Origin: Propionibacteriales bacterium
GTDB taxonomy: Bacteria > Actinomycetota > Actinomycetes > Propionibacteriales > Nocardioidaceae
Length of the DNA stretch: 56,602 bases
Direction: 5' to 3'
NCBI GenBank assembly: GCA_009377795.1
Contig: WHTJ01000018.1
Span: 1-56,602 of the forward strand
The first letter of the stretch is position 1. Each line of letters opens with the position of its first letter. Shown here one piece after another: positions 8,100-15,245 of this stretch. Made by a program: the position numbers and the translations under genes. Under the pieces are notes generated by a model, which ran no database searches, had not been told where the DNA came from, and saw only the letters and a program-made list of their open reading frames with translations.

Positions 8100-9131
8100 T
8101 CAGACCACTCGGGCGAGGCTCACTGCGAATCGCTCGCCGGAGTCCGTCCACCACCGGTAGGGAGTGAACTTCGCGGCGTGCAGCTCCGCGTCCACGCCTT
8201 CGTGCCGGAACTTCGCCGACACCTCGGTGCGCAACTCCTCCCCCGGCTTGAAGAGCACGGAGAGTTCGGCGCCGCCGACCCATGCCTGCACGGCACGCTC
8301 GGCCCGCAACCGCATCTCGACCCATTCGTTGGCCGGATCCCAGACCGCCCGATGCGCAAAGGCGTCGAGCGCAAAGTCGGCGCCCAGCTCCCGGTTGAGC
8401 ACCCGCAGGACGTTGCGGTTGAACTCCGCGGTCACGCCGGCGGAATCGTCGTACGCGCGCAGCAGCACATCCGGATCCTTGACGAGATCCGTGCCGAGCA
8501 GCAGCCAGTCGCCGGGCTCGAGACTCGCGCGAACCGACTCGAGAAACCTTGCGCGTTCGTCGGGCAGCAGATTGCCGATCGTGCTGCCGAGCAGGGCCAC
8601 CATGCGTGGCCCTTGGCTACGCGGAACACTGAGTCGATCGGTGAAGTCGCCCACGACCGCGTGTACACCGAGGTGTGGGTAGTCCACGGCGGCCGTGTCC
8701 GCGGTCTTACGCAACGCCTGCTCTGACACGTCGAAGGGTACGAACCGACGCAACATGCCGGTCTCGGACAGCGCGTCCAGCAGGAGCCGGGTCTTCTCCG
8801 ACGATCCCGAGCCAAGCTCGATCAACGTGGCGGCCTGCGTGACGTCGGCGATATCGCTTGCGTGCGCGGTGAGGATCTCTCGCTCGGCGCGCGTCGGGTA
8901 GTACTCGGGCAACCTGGTGATCTGCTCGAACAACTCGCTTCCGCGCGCGTCGTAGAACCATTTCGGCGGCAACCACTTGGGGGCCGCCGTCAGTCCGACC
9001 CGGACATCGCTACGCAATGTCCGGGCCACATGGTCTGCGGCAAGCCGAACGTCGATGACGGGTCGACGATCGGTGCTGTGGCCGGAGCCGACCCGGGCGG
9101 CTACCCCCTCAGCCATTGCGGCCGGCCGCAT
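8100..9131 (-). CDS. egtD: L-histidine N-alpha-methyltransferase EgtD
   Basis: EgtD trimethylates histidine to hercynine with three S-adenosylmethionine, the first step of ergothioneine and also of selenoneine synthesis. The 343-residue protein shows the family hallmarks: PPKWFYDARGSELFEQIT, then LPEYYPTRAERE, the SAM-binding LIELGSGSSEKTR, LLGSTIGNLLP and a C-terminal KFTPYRWWTDSGERFAVSL block. A second ATG 15 bases downstream (9116) is an alternative start. It lies about 60 bases after the MerT-like gene and about 86 bases before senA on the same strand. No egtA, egtB, egtC or egtE is present, so hercynine made here is most simply consumed by the SenA-like enzyme. Confidence 0.93.
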   Translation of the reverse strand: MRPAAMAEGVAARVGSGHSTDRRPVIDVRLAADHVARTLRSDVRVGLTAAPKWLPPKWFYDARGSELFEQITRLPEYYPTRAEREILTAHASDIADVTQAATLIELGSGSSEKTRLLLDALSETGMLRRFVPFDVSEQALRKTADTAAVDYPHLGVHAVVGDFTDRLSVPRSQGPRMVALLGSTIGNLLPDERARFLESVRASLEPGDWLLLGTDLVKDPDVLLRAYDDSAGVTAEFNRNVLRVLNRELGADFALDAFAHRAVWDPANEWVEMRLRAERAVQAWVGGAELSVLFKPGEELRTEVSAKFRHEGVDAELHAAKFTPYRWWTDSGERFAVSLARVV

Positions 9132-9191
9132 CCGTCGTTCGACGTCGGGACAAGTCGGGGGGCGTGGGCTTCTCTGCGGTGTTGCCCCTCC

Positions 9192-9629
9192 TCATGCGAA
9201 AGTGCCCAACCAGGTCGTGATCGCGTAGAGACCGGCATAGGTGCCGATGGCGATCGCCACCATAGCCGCCAGGTGCCATCGCCAGCGACGTACTCCGGCC
9301 ACATTGCATTGGTTGCGCCGACGGAGAGCCAGCCACACCAGCGCGGCCAGTACGGCGAGGCCGGCGAGACGGAACCACCAGGCGTAGTTGTCGTACAGGT
9401 CGTTCGCCCAGACGAACGCCGTACCCGCACTGACCAACCCGAGCAGTGCCAGCACGGTGGGGCCGACGCAACACATGATGCCGACCAGGCCACCGGTAAT
9501 GCCGATCCGCCATAGCGGCAGTTGCTCGGTGCGGGACTCCGCTTGCGTGACGTCGTCGCCGGCGGCCCGGTCCGATGTGGTGGGCACGATCCGCTGCACC
9601 CCTTCCTCGGTCTCTCCACAGGATCCCAT
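9192..9629 (-). CDS. MerT-like membrane protein heading the selenoneine-type operon
   Basis: About 145 residues with three or four hydrophobic segments. The first (about residues 42-65) contains GIMCCVGPTVLALLG, matching the adjacent-cysteine SCCxGP motif in helix 1 of mercuric transporters of the MerT type. A second cysteine-containing loop (RRRNQCNVAG) follows the third hydrophobic stretch. MerT proteins carry Hg2+ inward through such Cys pairs. There is no merA, merP or merR here, so soft-metal or selenium transport is only an inference. The ATG at 9629 follows a GGTAGGTG ribosome site. A 16-bp palindrome shared with the Crp/Fnr gene lies 30 bases upstream. Confidence 0.7.
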   Translation of the reverse strand: MGSCGETEEGVQRIVPTTSDRAAGDDVTQAESRTEQLPLWRIGITGGLVGIMCCVGPTVLALLGLVSAGTAFVWANDLYDNYAWWFRLAGLAVLAALVWLALRRRNQCNVAGVRRWRWHLAAMVAIAIGTYAGLYAITTWLGTFA

Positions 9630-9658
9630 CACCTACCCACAACGGATGCTTCGCGGAG

Positions 9659-9674
9659 TGTCAGCGGGCTGACA
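9659..9674 (-). promoter_or_regulatory. TGTCAG-N4-CTGACA palindrome before the sen operon
   Basis: A perfect 6-4-6 inverted repeat about 30 bases upstream of the MerT-like start. Read on the minus strand, its left edge forms TTGTCA, which could serve as a -35 element, so a bound protein would affect initiation directly. The same palindrome occurs at 14235-14250 and, with one mismatch, at 14313-14328 before the Crp/Fnr gene. The dyad length suits a Crp/Fnr dimer. Confidence 0.65.
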
Positions 9675-9850
9675 ACAGCGTCACGGACTGAGGTCCGCCG
9701 ACCGCCGTTGTCTCATTTGACCCTACTCGGCGGAACAGCCGAAGTGCACTTCAGACCCGGGGCCGCAACCACGAGCACCGCGGGCACATCTGGGCCCCGG
9801 TGTGGCCGCACTGGCCTGGTTCGGCGATTCTCCCCATGAGTTGTGGAGGC

Positions 9851-10246
9851 CTACGCTCGCGCCTCGGTGGTGTCGATGCTGACTTCGGACTGCAGCGTTC
9901 GGTGCACCGGGCACTTGTTGGCGATTTCGAGGAGTCGCTGCCTCTGGTCGTCGCCGAGAGCGCCCTCGGGGCTGATCTGACGTTCAATATGGTCCACCAT
10001 GCCCGCCTGTGTCTCGCAGTCCGCGCAATCCTCGGCGTGAGTTCGTGAGTGCCGCAGCGCGACACTTACGTGGTCGAGAGGCCAACCCTTGCGGTCCGCG
10101 TACATCCGTACCGTCATCGAGGTGCAGGTACCGAGCGCGGCGAGAAGCAGGTCGTAGGGAGTGGGACCCGTGTCGGCGCTTATCGGCGCCTGCTGGCGGA
10201 GAAAGCAAACACCGACTGATTCCAGCGCAGCCCGCCATCGGGGCAC
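9851..10246 (-). CDS. OsmC/Ohr family protein
   Basis: The 131-residue protein carries the OsmC core, [20 protein letters not shown] and [10 protein letters not shown], then [10 protein letters not shown] and NKCPVHRTL. The two cysteines in GTCTSM and NKCPVH are the peroxidatic pair of this organic-peroxide reductase family. The N-terminal strand is about 20 residues shorter than in relatives, and the GTG start lies only three bases after the substrate-binding protein's stop, so the 5' end may have been trimmed. It ends the OpuC-type transporter operon. A link to redox protection alongside thiol or selenol metabolites is inference. Confidence 0.8.
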   Translation of the reverse strand: MPRWRAALESVGVCFLRQQAPISADTGPTPYDLLLAALGTCTSMTVRMYADRKGWPLDHVSVALRHSRTHAEDCADCETQAGMVDHIERQISPEGALGDDQRQRLLEIANKCPVHRTLQSEVSIDTTEARA

Positions 10247-10249
10247 GAT

Positions 10250-11188
10250 TCAGAGGAGGCCCTCCTCTTCGAGCCAATCCTGCGCGACGTCCTCGGCGCG
10301 CTGTCCATCAAGGTCCACCCGGGCGTTCAGCCCAATGATGGTCTCGGTGTCGAGGCGCTCGACGATCGGTGCGACGAGCTCCTCGATCTGCCTACCGGAC
10401 TCCTGGTAGGTCTCATCGAGCATGGTGATCGCCGGTAGGTAGCTGATGAAGGCGTTCGCCTCATCCTCGAGGATGACCAGGTCGAGCTCCTCGATCCGTG
10501 GTTCGGTCGCGTATACCTCGCCGAAGTTGCACTCGCCCTCGGCCACTGATGCGAAAACAATGGCGTAGTCCATGGAGGTGACGAGCTCGCGTGGCCACTC
10601 GAAGTCGTACGTGCGCTCGACCGCAGCCAGACCGTCCTCACGCTCTGCGAAGGTCGTATCGACGCACAGGGTCATGTCCGCCTCGCGTGGCTGTTGGAGT
10701 TCAGCCAGCTCCGAGAGCGTGGTGACACCCAAATCCTCGGCCACCTCCTGGCCCATGACGATCGCGTATGTGTTGTTGAACGTGGCCGGCTCCATCCACC
10801 GGACGCCGTTCTCCTCCAAGTCGTCAGCCGCGACCTGCTGGTAGAGCTCGCCGGGGTCGACATTCGGGTCGACGGAGTCGTGGCCGAGGAAGTTCGTCCA
10901 CGCTGTCCCGGTGTACTCCCAGTAAAGCTGGATCTCATCGTTCAGGAGTGCCTTGCGCACCTGAGCGGTGGCCGGCAGGTCGCGAACGTCCACGCTTGCG
11001 CCCGCATCTTCGAGTCGATGGCGCGTCATCTGGGCGAGGATGAAGTGCTCCGTAAAGCCCTTAGTCCCGATCGTGAACTCTTGCCCCGCAAGCGGCCCTT
11101 CCCCGGTTGCATCTTCTCCACAGGCGGCGACGAGAAATCCGAACACGAGCCCGAGTGCGATGTTCCGTATTGTGCGTGTGACTCGCAT
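10250..11188 (-). CDS. Quaternary-amine (OpuAC/ProX-type) substrate-binding lipoprotein
   Basis: The 312-residue protein starts with a lipoprotein signal ending LVAAC, with the lipidated Cys at about 23. The mature part has the OpuAC-domain features of glycine-betaine/choline binders: FTIGTKGFTEHFILAQM, IQLYWEYTGTAW and later FNNTYAIVMG and EPRIEELDLVILEDE. It would sit on the outer face of the membrane and deliver a trimethylammonium ligand to the two permeases encoded upstream. Ligands of this family include betaine, choline, carnitine and, for EgtU, ergothioneine. Adjacency to egtD and sen genes makes ergothioneine or selenoneine a credible but unproven ligand. Confidence 0.88.
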   Translation of the reverse strand: MRVTRTIRNIALGLVFGFLVAACGEDATGEGPLAGQEFTIGTKGFTEHFILAQMTRHRLEDAGASVDVRDLPATAQVRKALLNDEIQLYWEYTGTAWTNFLGHDSVDPNVDPGELYQQVAADDLEENGVRWMEPATFNNTYAIVMGQEVAEDLGVTTLSELAELQQPREADMTLCVDTTFAEREDGLAAVERTYDFEWPRELVTSMDYAIVFASVAEGECNFGEVYATEPRIEELDLVILEDEANAFISYLPAITMLDETYQESGRQIEELVAPIVERLDTETIIGLNARVDLDGQRAEDVAQDWLEEEGLL

Positions 11189-11220
11189 CTTTCTCCTTCG
11201 TGTTGAATTGATCCGATGCC

Positions 11221-12036
11221 TTATAAGCCGCGCGGGCGCAGGAACCTCTCGACGACCGCGCCCGCCCAGTCGGCCAGGACGGCGATCCCCGCCGTCGCGA
11301 CGAAACCTGCGACGATGATCGTCGTCCGGTCCGACTCGTAGCCGTTGATGATGAGTACTCCGAGTCCGCCCGCGCCGACGAGCGCGGCGATCGTGGTGGT
11401 CGCGACGGTTAGCACGAGTGACGTCCGCACACCGGCGAGCATGATGGGCACGGCCAGCGGCAGCTCAACCCGGCGTAACACCTGCCAGCCGGTCATGCCC
11501 ATGCCGCGCGCCGCTTTCAGTGTCTGCTTGTCGACCTGGTCGAGGCCGGTGAGCGTGCCGCGCAGAACCGGCAGAAATGCGTAGGCGGCCATACCGAGGA
11601 TCGCGGCAGTCCTTCCCGCGCCACCCGGTGTGGATCCGGGACTTTCGATGAGCTGCAAGAAGATGAGCACCATCGCCCCGAAAGCCGTCGTTGCCTGTGC
11701 GATGTTGGCGCCGATGGTCGCCAACACGATGAGGCTGCGCCAGCCCGGACGGGTCAGAACGATGCCGAGCGGGATGGCCGTCGCAACAACGATGAGCGTT
11801 GCGCTGAGCGCGACGTCGAGATGCTCAAGGGTGAGGCGACGAAGCCTCGACGCATTGAGCAGCCCCCGCTCGGTGAACCCGAGTTCTTGGCCGTCGATCC
11901 ACAGGTACGTGAGCAGACACGCGGCGCCGACAACGAGCGGCTTGGTGACCAGCAAGGGCCACGTCAGCCCGCCGCGGCGCGAGCCCTGGGCCGTGGCACG
12001 GCGACGGGTGCCGGCGCGTGCCGACGCGCTGTTCAT
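11221..12036 (-). CDS. Quaternary-amine ABC transporter permease (OpuCB/ProW-type)
   Basis: A 271-residue permease with about six hydrophobic segments and the cytoplasmic EAA loop AARGMGMTGWQVLRRVELPLA, which docks the ATPase. The GAGGLGVLIINGY segment is typical of osmoprotectant permeases. The first 35 residues are a basic cytoplasmic extension rich in Arg and Ser. Its start overlaps the ATPase stop by four bases, and the substrate-binding gene follows after about 30 bases. It pairs with the second, shorter permease at the head of the operon to form the channel. Confidence 0.88.
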   Translation of the reverse strand: MNSASARAGTRRRATAQGSRRGGLTWPLLVTKPLVVGAACLLTYLWIDGQELGFTERGLLNASRLRRLTLEHLDVALSATLIVVATAIPLGIVLTRPGWRSLIVLATIGANIAQATTAFGAMVLIFLQLIESPGSTPGGAGRTAAILGMAAYAFLPVLRGTLTGLDQVDKQTLKAARGMGMTGWQVLRRVELPLAVPIMLAGVRTSLVLTVATTTIAALVGAGGLGVLIINGYESDRTTIIVAGFVATAGIAVLADWAGAVVERFLRPRGL

Positions 12037-13238
12037 CGGCGGGCGCCCCCGTTGCCCGCGGCCCGGTCGACCTCGACAAGTTGATCCTCGGCATCGGCGC
12101 GCATCGACCGCACCGCACGGTTCAGCGTCTCGATGTAGACCACACCGCGGTAGCGTCCGTCAGCGTCCACGACGACGGCGCCTCCGCTCGTGGAAATGAG
12201 CATCTCCTGGAGCGCCTGCTGCAAAGAGAACTCGTCCTGGAGCACAGTCTGGATCGGCTCGCCGGGATTGGAGAGTCGGTCGGTGCCCTCGCGCAGTGCC
12301 GACGTACGGGCCCACCGCCGGGGCCGCGCCTGTTCGTCGAGAACCAGCACCCACTCCCTCGATATATGCCGCAGCGTTTCCTGCACGACGGCCGGCTCGT
12401 CGTCGAGGCGGAGCTTCGGCCAGTCGTCGAACGTCTCTATGTCTCGGACGCGTGCGAGTTGGAGCCGCTTCAGCAGGAGTCCCTCGCCAAGGAAGCCCTC
12501 CACGAACTCGTTCGCGGGAGCCGAGAGGATGTGCTCAGGAGTGTCGTACTGCGCGATATAAGAGCCCTCACCGAGGATGGCGATGCGGTCGCCCATCTTG
12601 ATCGCTTCATCGATGTCGTGCGTGACAAACACGATCGTCTTGCGCAACTCCGACTGGATGCGAATGAACTCATCCTGCAGGTGTTCCCTCGTGATCGGAT
12701 CTGTTGCGCCGAACGGCTCGTCCATCAGCATGACCGGAGGATCCGCAGCGAGGGCGCGGGCCACACCCACGCGCTGCTGCTGACCTCCGGAGAGCTCTCG
12801 TGGATAGCGCGTCGCATGGGTGGCGGAATCGAGGCCGACAAGTGCCAGCAGCTCGTTCACCCGCTCCACAGTCCGCTGTTTTTCCCAGCGGAGCAGACGG
12901 GGAACCGTTGCGACGTTATCGGCGATCGTCATGTGCGGAAACAGCCCGCTCTGCTGGATCACATAACCGATCCGTCGGCGAAGCGTGGACACGTTGACGC
13001 GGGTTACGTCTTTGCCCTCGAGGAAGATATGACCCGAGGTCGGTTCGACCAGCCGGTTGACCATCTCCAACGTTGTCGTCTTTCCGCACCCCGACGGTCC
13101 TATGAGTACGACGAGCTCTCCTGCGGGCACCTCCAGCGTGAGATCATCGACCGCCCGCAGATCTCCGTAACGCTTGGTCAGCGACTCGAGCCGGATCATT
13201 GGTTCGGCTCCGGTCGCGTTCTGTCCAGTGGCCGTCAT
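12033..13238 (-). CDS. Quaternary-amine ABC transporter ATPase with CBS domains (OpuCA/ProV-type)
   Basis: The 401-residue ATPase has Walker A GPSGCGKTT, signature LSGGQQQRVGVARAL and Walker B VMLMDEPFGATDP in the first 235 residues. The ITREHLQDEF and FVTHDIDEAIKMGDRIAIL segments are typical of the ProV/OpuCA subfamily. Residues from about 260 to 390 form a CBS pair (ISTSGGAVVVDADGRYRGVV), the module that senses ionic strength or nucleotides in these transporters; the ergothioneine ATPase EgtV also carries CBS domains. Four-base overlaps with the permease genes on both sides mark a tightly coupled operon. Confidence 0.92.
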   Translation of the reverse strand: MTATGQNATGAEPMIRLESLTKRYGDLRAVDDLTLEVPAGELVVLIGPSGCGKTTTLEMVNRLVEPTSGHIFLEGKDVTRVNVSTLRRRIGYVIQQSGLFPHMTIADNVATVPRLLRWEKQRTVERVNELLALVGLDSATHATRYPRELSGGQQQRVGVARALAADPPVMLMDEPFGATDPITREHLQDEFIRIQSELRKTIVFVTHDIDEAIKMGDRIAILGEGSYIAQYDTPEHILSAPANEFVEGFLGEGLLLKRLQLARVRDIETFDDWPKLRLDDEPAVVQETLRHISREWVLVLDEQARPRRWARTSALREGTDRLSNPGEPIQTVLQDEFSLQQALQEMLISTSGGAVVVDADGRYRGVVYIETLNRAVRSMRADAEDQLVEVDRAAGNGGARR

Positions 13239-13879
13239 CGCAGACCCCTTCCGGTGGTGAATTTGCCGATGCCGCGCAGCGCGCCGTCGAGCAGCAGTGC
13301 GACCGCCACGATGCAGACGATCGCGACGATGGCCTGCGGTATCGCACGAGGTGTCCCAATCGCCTTCAACGCGTTGAACAGGAGATAACCCAGACCGGGT
13401 CCTTCGACGTACCCCCCGATGGTCGCCATGCCGGCGGTCAGAACCGTTGACACCCGGATGCCGGCAAGGATGACCGGCCAGGCCAGCGGCAATTCAATCC
13501 GGGCAAGCTGCTGCGCGAGGGTCATCCCCATGGCCGCAGCGGACTTAACCACGGCCGGATCTACTTCCTGCAGGCCCGTGATCGCGTTCCGCACGATCGG
13601 CAGCAACGCATAGATCACTACGATGAGCAGAACCGGAGCAGTGCCAATGCCTAACCACGGCGTTACGAGAACGAAATATGACAAGGAGGGCACGGTGTAG
13701 AGCATGTTCGTCACCGTCATCGCTGTCTCGGTCGCGAACCCGCTGCGGTAGACCACGATTCCAACGAGCACTCCTACGGCGGTCGCCAGGATGATGGAGA
13801 GCGTGACAAGGACGAGGTGCTCAACGAACCTCTCCAGCACGTCAGCCCAGGCCACCTCCAGGTATGACCACACGGTCAT
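13235..13879 (-). CDS. Quaternary-amine ABC transporter permease (OpuCD-type), first gene of operon
   Basis: A 214-residue inner-membrane permease with five or six hydrophobic segments, an EAA loop (SAAAMGMTLAQQLARIELPLA) and the YVEGPGLGYLLFNAL segment. Length is usual for the short permease of four-gene OpuC-type systems. Its stop overlaps the ATPase start (ATGA). About 155 bases separate it from the divergent MT0933-like gene, and that gap must hold the operon promoter. I see no TGTCAG-N4-CTGACA site there, so this operon may not share the regulator of the sen operon. Confidence 0.87.
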   Translation of the reverse strand: MTVWSYLEVAWADVLERFVEHLVLVTLSIILATAVGVLVGIVVYRSGFATETAMTVTNMLYTVPSLSYFVLVTPWLGIGTAPVLLIVVIYALLPIVRNAITGLQEVDPAVVKSAAAMGMTLAQQLARIELPLAWPVILAGIRVSTVLTAGMATIGGYVEGPGLGYLLFNALKAIGTPRAIPQAIVAIVCIVAVALLLDGALRGIGKFTTGRGLR

Positions 13880-14037
13880 TTCGTCGCCACGTCTCTACCT
13901 CCATCTCTGAGACGCCGGCCAGCATGCAAGTCGGCTCGCGCTGGGTGACATTATCGCCCTCATCCGCGTGAACGAGCGGCAATCCGTCACTTCGGGTGTG
14001 CCAAGATCGTGTAAGCCCACAACCCGGAGGAGGGATG

Positions 14038-14205
14038 ATGGGAATCCTTGACAAGCTCAGGTCTCGGTCCAAGGGCGCCCTCGACAGCGCCAAGGACAAG
14101 CACGGCGACAAGGCCGCCGAGGGCGTCGAGAAGGCGGGCCAGTTCATCGACGAGAAGACCGGCGGCAAGTACCACGACAAGATCGACAAGGGCGTGGAGA
14201 AGTAG
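14038..14205 (+). CDS. MT0933/Rv0909-type small antitoxin-like protein
   Basis: A 55-residue, highly charged helical protein, MGILDKLRSRSKGAL followed by a VEKAGQFIDEKTGGKY block and DKIDKGVEK, matching the MT0933_antitox family (Pfam PF14013), whose Mycobacterium tuberculosis member Rv0909 is the antitoxin of Rv0910. No Rv0910-like toxin is adjacent, so it is either an orphan or a stress protein of the same fold. GGAGGAGGG lies immediately upstream of two consecutive ATG codons (14035 and 14038). The start could be either. Confidence 0.8.
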   Translation: MGILDKLRSRSKGALDSAKDKHGDKAAEGVEKAGQFIDEKTGGKYHDKIDKGVEK

Positions 14206-14234
14206 AAGACATCGCAGGGTGCCGCGGCGAAGCT

Positions 14235-14250
14235 TGTCAGCTGCCTGACA
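14235..14250 (+). promoter_or_regulatory. TGTCAG-N4-CTGACA palindrome, distal site before the Crp/Fnr gene
   Basis: A perfect copy of the palindrome found before the sen operon, 112 bases upstream of the regulator's GTG. It is preceded by T, giving TTGTCA as at the sen site. With the imperfect copy at 14313-14328 it makes a two-site control region, the usual layout for autoregulation. Confidence 0.6.
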
Positions 14251-14312
14251 GTGATATCCGAACTGATCTCGGTCTGCGCTCGATTCTGAGCCCCATGGCA
14301 ACACGCCGGGAC

Positions 14313-14328
14313 TGTCAGCACGCTTACA
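14313..14328 (+). promoter_or_regulatory. TGTCAG-N4-CTTACA, proximal imperfect copy before the Crp/Fnr gene
   Basis: The left half-site is exact, and the right half differs at one base (CTTACA for CTGACA). It lies 33 bases before the regulator's GTG, where binding would overlap the promoter. The flanking ACTGT...ACAGT extends the dyad by symmetrical bases. Confidence 0.5.
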
Positions 14329-14361
14329 GTGTCCATCATGGACGTGTGCCACGCTTGAGGC

Positions 14362-15099
14362 GTGGAGCTGCCCGACCTTCCCCCCTCGGCGACCAAGGGA
14401 CCGCTACACCTGGTTGGCGGGAGGGCGCCCGACGATGCCGCCATTCGCCAGGCCGCGTGGGTTGCGCGCTGCGTCGGTCGTGGAAACGACGCCCCGTTTG
14501 CACATGAGGACCTCGCCGCGCTCGCGGCAGGTCTCAGAACCACCTCCGTCGAACGAGGCGGGGTCATCTTCCGTGACGGTACGGCAGCCACTGGAGTCTG
14601 GATCGTGCGGCAAGGGCGGGTCGAGCTCTCCGTCGGTTCAGGGCGCAGACGCGCTGTCGTGTACATCTTGGGGCCGGGTGACGTCGACGGCGACATTCAA
14701 CATCTGCTCAACATGCCGATGGCATACACCGCCAGGGCGCTTGACGATGTGACCGCCTTGTTTCTGAGCGTCGTGGCCTTCGAGACTCTGCTCGCCACCA
14801 GGCCCGCGATCGCTCGAAGATGGCTATCCAGCGTCGCGATGAGACTTGCCGCCAGCCATGAGCGGATCATCGGGATGCTGGGTCGCTCGCTCACCGAACG
14901 GGTAGCCGCGCTGCTGCTGGAGGAGGCCGTCGATGGCGCCGTCACGCTTCCCCAACGGACATTGGCGGCGATGCTCGGCGTCCAACGACCCTCGTTGAAC
15001 AAGATCCTGAAGGATTTCGAACGTCGCGGACTCGTCCGGGTCCGGTACGGCGCAATCGACCTACTCAACGCGGAGCAGCTCAGCGTCCTCACGGGATGA
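14362..15099 (+). CDS. Crp/Fnr family transcriptional regulator, candidate regulator of the sen operon
   Basis: The 245-residue protein has a cyclic-nucleotide-binding-type beta roll (about residues 45-150; GGVIFRDGTAATGVWIVRQG, then ILGPGDVDGD), a long dimerisation helix and a C-terminal winged helix (about 175-240; LPQRTLAAMLGVQRPSLNKI). Only one cysteine is visible (about residue 37), so it is not an iron-sulfur FNR sensor; its ligand is unknown. A GTG start is used, with two copies of TGTCAG-N4-CTGACA upstream and one before the sen operon, from which I infer autoregulation and control of that operon. The MFS gene about 145 bases downstream could be co-transcribed. Confidence 0.88.
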   Translation: MELPDLPPSATKGPLHLVGGRAPDDAAIRQAAWVARCVGRGNDAPFAHEDLAALAAGLRTTSVERGGVIFRDGTAATGVWIVRQGRVELSVGSGRRRAVVYILGPGDVDGDIQHLLNMPMAYTARALDDVTALFLSVVAFETLLATRPAIARRWLSSVAMRLAASHERIIGMLGRSLTERVAALLLEEAVDGAVTLPQRTLAAMLGVQRPSLNKILKDFERRGLVRVRYGAIDLLNAEQLSVLTG

Positions 15100-15245
15100 G
15101 GCCGATCCGAACATACGCATCGGCTGGGCACAGAACCAGCAGCCGCGCAGTCAAATAGCTGGCTGATGCGATTCGTCAAGTGAACGGTAGCCTCGTCTGT
15201 CATGGCTAGGGATGAACGCGGCGCGACGCCGCGGGGCGCAGGGTG

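Noticed and set aside
9751-9837. 28-codon minus-strand frame with a CxH...CxxC pattern
   Set aside because: The Cys/His spacing is suggestive, but there is no clear ribosome site and nothing to compare; too short to support.
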